Source of the DNA: Leptodactylus fallax
Lineage: Eukaryota; Chordata; Amphibia; Anura; Leptodactylidae
Assembly (NCBI GenBank): GCA_947044405.1
Contig: CAMRHE010000012.1
Span: 10,474,001-10,538,000 of the forward strand
Length of the DNA stretch: 64,000 nucleotides
Reading direction: 5' to 3'
Shown one piece after another: positions 10,881 through 20,309 of the stretch. Numbering within the stretch: position 1 is the stretch's first letter; the number at the start of each line of letters is the position of its first letter. The position numbers were made by a program, and so were the translations under genes. The notes under the pieces are model-generated. The model made no database searches and was not told the DNA's origin. It saw only the letters and a program-made list of their open reading frames with translations.

Positions 10881-11949
10881 AAGGCGGAGGTGTGGTCATA
10901 CAAGATAGAGTTGATTACGTCAAGGAAGCCCACCAGATTTTATCAGACCCCAATTATTATCAGATCTTGCATAGTGATCCCTCCGATGCACACTACATTA
11001 AATACCGAGAACTCATCATCAATGCCCATACTAATGGGGTCCTGACTGATAAGGAGAAAGGGTTTCTACTTATCAATGATTTCTCGACCTCCCAATTTTA
11101 TCATTTACCCAAGATTCACAAAAATCTAAAGAATCCACCTGGAAGACCTATTATCTCTGGAGTCAAAGCACTAACTAGAAATCTTTCCCAATATATAGAT
11201 TTACAATTACAAAAATATGTTGTTATCAGGTTTCCATCTAATTTAAAGATTCTACACATCTTATTACTGAACTTTTAACTATACAATGGAAACCTAACTA
11301 CATTTGGGCAACCCTAGATGTGTCCGCACTCTATAGTAATATACCACATTCTAAAGGCCTTGACATGATATCTAGAACATTATCTCTGGATCCCACAATG
11401 CCAACCGAACAAAAAACTTTTATCATAGATAGTATTCAGTTCATTCTTGAACATAATGTGTTCACCTTTGAGTCAAAACTCTATTTGCAGAAACGTGGTA
11501 CTGCTATGGGGACCCATTTCGCTCCGAGCTACGCCAACATTTTTATGGGACGATTTGAGGAAACCTACATTCAGAATAAACACCCTTGGTCTGCTAGCAT
11601 TGTGTTCTATAAAAGATACATTGACGACCTCCTTTTCATATGGGAAGGTTCAGAACATTCCTTCTGTGAGTTCACAAACTATCTCAATAATAACAACTGG
11701 GGAATCACCCTTAGTGGCCAACCTAAAAAGAACACAATTGATTTCCTGGATTTAGAACTCCATGGTAGCCTTGAGGGCATCAGTACAAAAACTTTCTTCA
11801 AAAAGGTAGACTGCAACAGTCTACTTGATTACCGTAGCTCCCATTACAGAAAATGGAAGGATAATGTACCATTCGGGCAATTCAAACGTATCCGGCGAAA
11901 CTGTACGAAGGACTCAGACTTTAAAATCCAGAGTAAATTCTAACCCAAC

Positions 11950-12743
11950 GTTTCCAGGAAAAAAAACTATCCTAAACGGATTATTCAAGCAGCAGAATCT
12001 AAAGCACAGTTTCTCACTCAATCTGAATGCCTTGTCCCCTTTCGGAAAAAAACTAGTAAAGAATTCGGACATAATTTCATAACCACTTACAGTAATGCAC
12101 ATAACAGGATCAGGATGATCCTGGACAAACACTGGACGATACTCCTAAATGATCCTCTACTTAATAAGAATATCCCCCATAAGCCAGCAATCACTTTTAG
12201 AAGAGCAAAAACCCTGAAAAATCTATTGGCCCCAAGCAAACTGAGGTCTCTTACTAAACCTGTAGACCGGAATATGTCATATCCACAACCAAATGGTGTT
12301 TATAAATGTGAACACAAAAAATGTAAATGTTGTCACACAATTAACCATTCAGCCAAAACCATTACGAGCTTTTCAATAGGCGATATTTTCCAGATCAATC
12401 ATTTCCTGAACTGTTCATCCTCCTTTGTCATCTAGTGCCCTTGTACTGGTGCCCTTGTGGCCTCCAGTATGTAGGAAGGACCATCAGACCATTAAGGGAG
12501 AGGCTAAATAAGCACAGATCTAATGTAACTAATGGCTACCTCAAACACAGTGTATCAAAACATGCCTTGGTGTCGCATAAATCTTGTTTCGATGCATTCA
12601 AAATCACACCAATAGACCACATTCCTGCCCATACCAACAACAGATTTGAAAAGCTCAAGAGAAAGGAAATGTATTGGATTTTTAAATTTAATTCTCTAAC
12701 ACCAGCTGGGCTTAATGAAGCACTTGAGTCTGTATATGACTAG
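11950..12743 (+). pseudogene. PLE GIY-YIG endonuclease domain, right copy (damaged)
   Basis: Frames 12115-12435 and 12435-12743 encode the cysteine cluster and the second half of the GIY-YIG domain (CGLQYVGRTIRPLRERLNKH). Around 12430-12460 the sequence differs from the left arm: CTAGTGCCCTTGTACTGGTGCCC replaces the segment encoding IYILEC, introducing a TAG and duplicating part of GTGCCCTTG. The GIY signature is therefore lost in this arm but kept in the left one. Confidence 0.8.
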
Positions 12744-13694
12744 GTATTCTAAGGCGTGTGTATATATTTGCATATCCACACATCGCCGGCATTATCTTCT
12801 CCCCTCCAGTACATTCGTTTCAACCCATATGCATATGTATTGTCATCATTTTTGTTCTATGCCTATCACTTATAATTATTATGTATATATTTGTTTATAG
12901 TGAAATATAATTCTTAGCCATAATCATATGTTTATTACCCATTTTCATTTTTCATTTATCCATGTATTATGATACATTCTCTAGCCCGTCATATGAGCAT
13001 GATGTCCGCCCTCTCATTACTCATTAACATTATTTCTTCTTTTTAGTGCTGTATTTCATAACAATCATAGTTCAGATCAGTCCTGCACCCTACACAGAAA
13101 CATATGACTCAGAGCGGGAGATCGCTACACACATGCGCAGTAGCGATCTCCGAACGCGAATGAAACATTTAGCATTACCAATTCATAATTTTTTTGTTTT
13201 CTTTCTTTCTTTTTTTGTTTTCTTTCCCTTCTCAATTAAAACTTTATCTCTCAATCGAATCTTTACCCACAAGTTTGAACCCCTCCCCCTAGGGGTGGTC
13301 CCATTTCACCATACCTTTTATAAGCCTTTCTGAAAGTGGTCTCCACATTTGCCTCTCACTCACTTCAGATCTCACAGCCTACCTCCTCAGGCTGGTAAGT
13401 ACCAAAAAACATTGGTTTAAACCTTTTTATGTATAGTTTTTACTCTTATGTGCATTTTGATTTTATATTGCATTTATTAGCCTTTTAGCTTTACTTATTT
13501 ATTATTAATTTTTTTGAGTACATTCATTACCACTATTTATTCATTTATTTATCTATCCATGACAATACTATCTGGTGGGATACTTTTCTTTTATCCCATA
13601 GAATGGTATCATTAATTTCACTGGTTCTAAATTCCAATTACTGACTCTTTACATGTGTATTCTTTTATTGTTTTTATGTTTAGTCTCTTATACA

Positions 13695-13733
13695 CTTGAT
13701 AAAGGGGATCTGATTTCCCCGAAACGCGTTGTG
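13695..13733 (+). ncRNA. Hammerhead-ribozyme-like motif, right PLE 3' end
   Basis: CTTGATAA, GGGG...CCCC, GAAA, CGCG, GUU appear in order on the plus strand, about 80-120 bp before the element end, identical to the left-arm motif. The core is degenerate at two positions of the CUGAUGA block. An AATAAA follows at 13747. Confidence 0.5.
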
Positions 13734-13815
13734 TTATTTGAGTATAATAAAGCATCTTTGGTGAAGCGCGGTCCCCACACCTCATTTTTTGGGAGATTCT
13801 CCTACCAATCCATTA

Positions 13816-13831
13816 CCTGGACAGAAATGAT
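13816..13831. repeat. Right target-site duplication of the PLE palindrome
   Basis: This is the partner of the 16-bp copy at 1664-1679, differing at one base. From here the Tc1 sequence resumes without a gap. Confidence 0.75.
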
Positions 13832-13843
13832 GGTACCCTTAAC

Positions 13844-14491
<648 letters not shown>

Positions 14492-14576
14492 TTATTTCTG
14501 TGACCATTGTGGGTCCTTCTTTCATTAAACAAAGGGTACCAACAATCTTGTCCCCGTGTGTATACATATAATATAA

Positions 14577-14755
14577 TACATATAATACTGTGTGGGGTCC
14601 CACTGTGGAGCATATAATACTGTGTGGGGACCATTGCGGAGCGAATAATACTGTGTGGGGGCCATTGTGCAGCATATAATACTGTGTGAGGGCCACTGTG
14701 CAGCATATAATACTGTGTGGGGGCCACTGCTGAGCATATAATACTGTGTGGTGCC
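14577..14755. repeat. Minisatellite, about 37-bp unit
   Basis: About five imperfect copies of a unit centred on CATATAATACTGTGTGGGG and CCACTGTG follow directly after the Tc1 right end. Units differ by several bases each. Confidence 0.8.
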
Positions 14756-14971
14756 CCTTTACTATTCACATCACACGCCGTCTGTTTTATAGCGGCCATG
14801 TACTATTATTGCAGGCTGTAATAACTCTAATAATTGTTTGGTGATTATAAAACTGATGCTGTGCAACATAAATAGGGAAGGAGTCAAGGCGCTCACAAAA
14901 GCACCACAGTAACTCCAAAGAATTGATCAGCAGGGGCCCCAGGTGTTGGAACCCCACTAATCTCTTATATG

Positions 14972-14979
14972 TCTTAGGC
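14972..14979. repeat. hAT target-site duplication, left
   Basis: TCTTAGGC here is repeated exactly at 16218-16225, an 8-bp duplication diagnostic of hAT transposition. Confidence 0.85.
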
Positions 14980-16217
14980 CAGGGGTCGGCAACCCCTGGC
15001 ACGCGTGCCAAGAGTGGCACGCGAGGCTTATTTCACTGGCTCGGCAGCGGAGTCCTCGAACAGCAGATTCGATCGGACCAAACACGGCTGAAACGAAACT
15101 GCTATTATTATACTGTGGGGTCTCTTCAGACCCCGAGTATAATAAGCGGAGACTCAGGAGAAGTAATGAAACATAAAAAACAATGATACTCACCTTGCTC
15201 CCTGCGCTCCGCGGCGGCTGTGCGATTTGCCGGCACAGCTGACAGGGCCTCAGGGGTCACGTCTGCGTCTGACGTCATTACGCATACCCTGAGACTCAAT
15301 CAGCGGTCGCTGACTACAGGCAGAAGCGCCGAAGAGAACACAGAGCGGCTGCGGAGCGTGGAATGGTGAGTACATTGTTTTTTTATGTTTGTCACCTATG
15401 AAGAGAACTATGGAACCGAATACCATTTGCAGGGACCGCTATGGGACCTAATACCGTGTGCAGGGACTGCTATGGGACCTCATACCGTGTGCAGGGGCCG
15501 CTATGGGACCTAACACCGTGTGCAGATGCTGCTATGGGACCTAATACCGTGTACATGGACTGCTATGGGACCTAATACCATGTGCAGGAGCCGCTATGGG
15601 ACCTAATACCATGTGCAGGGACCGCTATGGGACCTAATACCGTGTGCTGGGGCCACTATGGGACATAATACCGGTTGCAGGGGCCACTATGTGACATAAT
15701 ACTGTGTGCAGACGCTGTTATGGGATACAATACCGTGTGCAGGGGCCGCTATGGGACATTATTCTGTATAACGGTGTGTTTTCTGCATTAAGGATGTGTT
15801 TTTGCACAGAAAACACAGGCATTTTTTTTTTGTGCAAAAATGCACCATGTGAACCCAGTTTTACATTGAAGTAAAAGTTCCAGTGGCCTAAGACTATATC
15901 TGCATGCAGATACATAGTGTGTCACCACCCTGAGGCTGCTGCCATACCGTGCTCCTGGACACATTTACCACTAATTGAGGGCTGCACATGGACTTTCATT
16001 GCTTCTAATCGAAAAGTACAGGCACGTCCCAGGAAATAGCAGTAAACGCATGTGTCCTAAAGCATCTGGTGGCAGCACTTCTGTGTTATGGTTTGTGGTA
16101 TATGACTTTATTTTAGGGGTCGTCAGACTTACAATTATTGCCCGGCACTCCGAGTACCTCATCTTTGATTTTTTAATTAAAATCGGCACGCCGAACAAAA
16201 AAGGTTGCCTACCCCTG
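14980..16217. mobile_element. Non-autonomous hAT element with internal tandem array
   Basis: The ends are CAGGGGTCGGCAACC and its imperfect complement GGTTGCCTACCCCTG, flanked by a perfect 8-bp duplication. The left end continues into an inverted GGCACGCG motif, echoed by CGGCACGCCG at the right end. No transposase frame is present, so it depends on a hAT transposase elsewhere. About 360 bp of its interior is a tandem array. Confidence 0.88.
15413..15770. repeat. Tandem array, about 30-bp unit, inside the hAT element
   Basis: About a dozen units of the form CGCTATGGGACCTAATACCG plus TGTGCAGGGAC are arranged head to tail with scattered substitutions. Regular spacing without variable spacers argues for a minisatellite. 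Confidence 0.85.
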
Positions 16218-16225
16218 TCTTAGGC
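16218..16225. repeat. hAT target-site duplication, right
   Basis: TCTTAGGC, identical to the copy at 14972-14979. Confidence 0.85.
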
Positions 16226-16600
16226 TGTTAGGACCCTGCACATCAGCTGTTTCCCAAAGCACGCAGCTCCCAGTATTGCTTTTATATGCCGGCCGCTGCT
16301 CACTCATGTTCTTGATAACTGCAGTTGTGGGTAATACAGCTGTATCCCTTTCAAGTATCTGAGATGCCGCTGCAGCACCCGTAATCGTCACTGTCAAGAA
16401 TTTCCAGCAGGGAGGGGGTCCCGAACAAAAGTTTGCACCGGGGCCCACAAGACTTTAGTTACGCCACTGATTAGAGCGGTCTCCAATCCTGGCCTCTGCA
16501 GCTAAGCCCTGCTGTATTAAACAGCAAAGGCCCAGAGGCTATGGAGCTCTTGCACAAAAAAAACAAACAAAAGGTTTAACGCGCCTTAGTAAGGGACACA
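16226..16600. other. No gene recognised
   Basis: The stretch has interspersed-repeat character (for example CACCGGGGCCCACAAG near 16438) and continues the sequence interrupted by the hAT element. I see no exon or conserved frame. Confidence 0.5.
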
Positions 16601-16602
16601 TA

Positions 16603-16874
16603 CAGTACAGACCAAAAATTTGGACACACCTTCTCATTCCAAGAGTTTTCTCTATTTTCATGACTATAAAAATTGTAGATTCACACTGAAGGCATCAAAA
16701 CTATGAATTAACACATGTGGAATTATATACTTAACAAAAAAGTGTGAAACAACTGAAAATATGTCTTATATTCTAGGTTCTTCAAAGTAGCCACCTTTTG
16801 CTTTGATTACTGCTTTGCACACTCTTGGCATTCTCTTGATGAGCTTCAAGAGGTAGTCACCTGAAATGGTTTTC
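16603..16874 (+). repeat. Left long terminal inverted repeat of Tc1-B
   Basis: This segment is the near-perfect complement of 17961-18232. It ends at GGTAGTCACCTGAAATGG, which mirrors codons near the 3' end of the transposase gene. Confidence 0.88.
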
Positions 16875-17016
16875 ACTTCACAGGTGTGCCCTCTCAGGTT
16901 TAATAAGTGGGATTTCTTGCCTTATAAATGGGGTTGGGACCATCAGATGTGTTGTTCAGAAGTCAGGTGGATACACAGCTGATAGTCCTACTGAATGGAG
17001 TGTTAGAATTTGTATT

Positions 17017-18069
17017 ATGGCAAGAAAAAAGCAGCTAAGTAAAGAAAAACGAGTGGCCATCATTACTTTAAGAAATGAAGGTCAGTCAGTCCGAAAAATT
17101 GGGAAAACTTTGAAAGTGTCCTCAAGTGCAGTGTCCAAAACCATCAAGCGCTACAAAGAAATTGGCTCACATGAGGACCACCCCAGGAAAAGAAGACCAA
17201 GAGTCACCTCTGCTGCGGAGGATAAGTTCATCCGAGTCACCAGCCTCAGAAATCGCAGGTTAACAGCAGCTCAGATTAGAGACCAGGTCAATGCCACACA
17301 GAGTTCAAGCAGCAGACACATCTCTACAACAACTGTTAAGAGGAGACTGTGTGCAGCAGGCCTTCATGGTAAAATAGCTGCTAGGAAACCACTGCTAAGG
17401 ACAGGCAACAAGCAGAAGAAACTTGTTTGGGCTAAAGAACACACGGAATGGACATTAGACCTGTGGAAATCTGTGCTTTGGTCTGATGAGTCCAAATTTG
17501 ACATCTTTGGTTCCAACCACCGTGTCTTTGTGCGACGCAGAAAAGGTGAACGAATGGACTCTACATGCCTGGTTCCCACCGTGAAGCATGGAGGAGGAGG
17601 TGTGATGGTGTGGGGGTGCTTTCCTGGTGACACTGTTGGGGATTTATTCAAAATTGAAGGAATACTGAACCAGCATGGTTACCACAGCATCTTGCAGCGG
17701 CATGCTATTCCATCCAGTTTGCATTTAGTTGGACCATCATTTATTTTTCAACAGGACAATGACCCCAAACACATCTCCAGACTGTGTAAGGGCCATTTGA
17801 CCAAGAAGGAGAGTGATGGGGTACTACGCCAGATGACCTGGCCTCCACAGTCACCAGACCTGAACCCAGTCGAGATGGTTTGGGGTGAGCTGGATCGCAG
17901 AGTGAAGGCAAAAGGGCCAACAAGTGCTAAGCATCTCTGGGAACTCTTTCAAGACTGTTGGAAGACCATTTCAGGTGACTACCTCTTGAAGCTCATCAAG
18001 AGAATGCTAAAAGTGTGCAAAGCAGTAATCAAAGCAAAAGGTGGCTACTTTGAAGAACCTAGAATATAA
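17017..18069 (+). CDS. Tc1 transposase, intact frame
   Basis: A 350-residue frame starts at an ATG and is close to the usual Tc1 transposase length (about 340). Residues about 1-120 form two helix-turn-helix DNA-binding halves (SKEKRVAIITLRNEGQS, then a region ending STTTVKRRL), with the basic linker RKRRPR between them. The DDE catalytic triad is complete: [20 protein letters not shown] and SPDLNPVEMVWGELD, with the usual GGGGVMVWGCF motif between the first two. There is no stop or frameshift. Whether the protein is active cannot be judged from sequence alone. The last 36 codons lie in the right terminal inverted repeat. Confidence 0.92.
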   Translation: MARKKQLSKEKRVAIITLRNEGQSVRKIGKTLKVSSSAVSKTIKRYKEIGSHEDHPRKRRPRVTSAAEDKFIRVTSLRNRRLTAAQIRDQVNATQSSSSRHISTTTVKRRLCAAGLHGKIAARKPLLRTGNKQKKLVWAKEHTEWTLDLWKSVLWSDESKFDIFGSNHRVFVRRRKGERMDSTCLVPTVKHGGGGVMVWGCFPGDTVGDLFKIEGILNQHGYHSILQRHAIPSSLHLVGPSFIFQQDNDPKHISRLCKGHLTKKESDGVLRQMTWPPQSPDLNPVEMVWGELDRRVKAKGPTSAKHLWELFQDCWKTISGDYLLKLIKRMLKVCKAVIKAKGGYFEEPRI

Positions 18070-18232
18070 GACATATTTTCAGTTGTTTCACACTTTTTTG
18101 TTAAGTATATAATTCCACATGTGTTAATTCATAGTTTTGATGCCTTCAGTGTGAATCTATAATTTTTATAGTCATGAAAATACAGAAAACTCTTGGAATG
18201 AGAAGGGGTGTCCAAACTTTTGGTCTGTACTG
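17961..18232 (+). repeat. Right long terminal inverted repeat of Tc1-B, overlapping the transposase 3' end
   Basis: The repeat begins inside the coding region (codons for KTISGDYLLKLIK) and runs through the stop at 18067-18069 to the element end. About 109 bp of coding sequence is therefore present as a complement near the left end. Confidence 0.88.
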
Positions 18233-18234
18233 TA

Positions 18235-20201
18235 TATACATATTCCGGTCCTTAATGGGGTTGTCCAGTTTCTGACAAATATGGAGATACAAATATTATT
18301 TGTGTAATGAAAAGTTAAACAATTTTCCAATGTACTTTCAGTATCAATTCCTCGAGATTTTCCAGATGTCTGCTTGCTGTCATTCATTCTGCTTACTCCC
18401 AGCGGATAAAAATCAGTCCATGGTCATGTGATAGACCAATGATCTAGTTTTCTAGCTGTGTGTGTCTCAATTTTTGTGTGAAAATGGATATCCTCTTTAA
18501 AGGGGGTTGTACAGGATCTGAAGGAGTTTTTCTTTAGACACTTTCATACATGTGCCCCATAGGGGCTTTTTTAAAATTATTATTTAAAAAGGTAACTCCC
18601 ATCTCAGCACACACTGCTCTTGGTGCTATGCTGATGTTATACGTTACGTAAAGACCCTTTTTAAGCTTTACGTTTATCTCCTCCAGTAAAGTTAGGCACA
18701 GCAATCGTACATGAATAAAGATCATGACCATAGTAAAACAGACAAAATATGGTAGCTACAGATAATTACTGTATGTTTAGAGTAAAATATGTTCTGCATG
18801 ACAAGAACATAAGACATGCATGCCTGACAGCCATACTAAATATGTATTTGCTATGCAAAATATTTTATGGATGTGGATTTGAAAAAAATAAAACACAGTT
18901 TTTCAGGGGAAGGGGGGGGGGTTGTAATTTTTTACTATTTGTTTAGCAATTTTTTTTCTAATTGTATACATGATTTATTTACTATTGGTCTGGATGCAGT
19001 AGTGGGACACCATCGCCTGGTTTCAAATAATACGTTTCAGACCTGAGGCTGTCAGCAGTGAACATCCTTATGCTGACAAAACAGTGCAATTGCCAGGTTC
19101 CTGCAGCCTAGGGGCGATCAGCTATGGCTGGAGCTACATCCTCTGGTTCCAATGCTGTCATAGGGGCTGGAACAATCAAGCCCCAATCACAGCACTAAGA
19201 CCAGTGGCTGGTAATTACAGCTGTAGCTTACCTCTCCAGAGCTGCATAAACTCAACAACGAAACTTTGTTTTGTCTTTTTAGTTAATTGATTAACAATAC
19301 AGAATACATGTCTTTTTAAAACACTTCTTTTTTCCAATGTCTTTTTTTTTTTCGCCAAGTGTGTTCCAAAATTACATTAGGTTAATGAAGCCTAAGGGAA
19401 AGTTCACATGGAGGAATTTGCTGTGGATTTGGGGGTGGAATCTGCCCCTGAATGAGCGGTAGATATTCGTTTCCCATTGTTTCCAATGGAAGGCAGAGAT
19501 CGCGACAGGACACTAAAAAAAAATAAACGTCCTGTTCGATCTTTCCATGGATTCAGCGGCTTGTGACTCCCTGCTGATTAGGCCCAATCATCTGGGCCTA
19601 ATCAGCAGCAGAAAGCAGCGACTGAATGCCGATGCCCTGCAAATTGCCACCTACTTGGCTTGCACACATGTGCATAAGGTCTAAAGGTGTTCACTGCTGA
19701 ATGTAATGTGCTGGTTATCTGCCATTACCAAGACCTGAACCAATCCAGTTTTAATAAGGGCACCTAAACCAGAGGCGGTTATTTACAGCCATATGTAAAC
19801 TACCCCCCTGTAGGAGGGAACCTGTGATCACTGGTTGAAGGGGACCATAAATATATGGCAGCTATACAGACCTGCACACTGCTAGCTGCCACATTTAAGT
19901 TGGAACCTCTATCTGAGGTCACTAGATCAAGACATGATCAAAGTTACCTAAATTCACATTATGGTTACATAGAAATAAATGAACTGCAAAAGCAAACAAG
20001 AGTGTAAACTTTCACATCCTGACATCCTTGTTGGGCTGAGCCTGTCTGCTGTTTCACAGTGTGCTAAATACAGACAAAAAGTTACAGGTCAATTAACTAT
20101 ACAAAAGCATCTCCCGGTTTGGTATTTCTGAAAGGTGCAAGGCCATTTTTAATAGGTAAATGTGACAATGGGAATGCTGATATTAAAACAATTATACTTA
20201 C
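18235..20201. other. Part of ADAD1 intron 4, no exon recognised
   Basis: I looked on the minus strand for deaminase-domain exons expected after ADAD1 exon 4 and saw none. The region holds AT-rich sequence, a G run near 18909, and a stretch at about 19395-19660 with the CCATTGTTTCCAATGG hairpin common in frog MITEs. Confidence 0.5.
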
Positions 20202-20309
20202 CAACTTGCCTTCTTGGAGCACTTGAAGTCGCTGTAGGTACATCTGGTTCCACAGGTAACAAAGGAGGGCGTCCATCAAGACTCATCCTTTGACTTTCTG
20301 AAAGCTGAA
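20202..20309 (-). CDS. adad1: ADAD1 coding exon 4
   Basis: The exon is bounded by TTTGCAG before TTCAGC and by GTAAGT after AAGTTG. Its 36 codons include [20 protein letters not shown], which aligns with the stretch between the dsRNA-binding and deaminase domains of ADAD1. Entry and exit phases are both 1, matching exon 3. Confidence 0.85.

Larger units (their letters stand above)
7264..11943 (+). pseudogene. PLE reverse transcriptase, right copy, split
   Basis: The N-terminal part (7264-7554) is cut after SIVIRNA by the LINE; coding resumes at 10879 and runs to 11276, then changes frame and continues from 11320 to 11943. Motifs SALYSNIPH, KRGTAMGTHFAPSY and YKRYIDDLLFIW are present. The frame change after LLLNF and the stop after KIQSKF are identical to those in the left arm, so these lesions predate the palindrome or were spread between the arms. 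Confidence 0.85.
2094..13815. repeat. Giant inverted repeat (palindrome) of two Penelope-like elements
   Basis: Sequence from 6289 down to 2094 is the reverse complement of 6319 up to 13815, apart from a 3.3 kb LINE present only in the right arm. Arms are about 4.2 kb once the LINE is removed, with a spacer of about 29 bp (6290-6318). Differences between the arms are sparse in every stretch I compared, mostly single bases plus small indels. The elements are joined at their 5' ends (head to head), with 3' ends and hammerhead-like motifs at the outer edges. Confidence 0.9.
6319..13815 (+). mobile_element. Penelope-like element, right copy, split by a LINE
   Basis: This is the mirror copy of the left PLE, reading outward on the plus strand: N-terminal region 6319-7136, RT 7264-7554 resuming at 10879, GIY-YIG up to 12743, then the 3' region to 13815. 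The LINE at 7555-10878 interrupts the NADKGGG motif of the RT. Its 3' end stops exactly at the Tc1 target duplication, with no extra sequence as on the left. Confidence 0.85.
16603..18232 (+). mobile_element. Full-length Tc1-like transposon B
   Basis: Ends are CAGTACAGACCAAAAATTTG and the complement of CAAACTTTTGGTCTGTACTG, flanked by TA on both sides (16601-16602 and 18233-18234). The 1,630-bp element has about 272-bp terminal inverted repeats and a single uninterrupted transposase frame. No nested insertion is present. Confidence 0.92.

Noticed and set aside
15413..15770. Regularly spaced repeats that could resemble a CRISPR array
   Set aside because: Units abut each other with no unique spacers, lie inside a hAT element, and the genome is a vertebrate.
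18534..18731. Minus-strand ORF as a further ADAD1 exon
   Set aside because: No similarity to the deaminase domain and no matching splice sites in the required phase.
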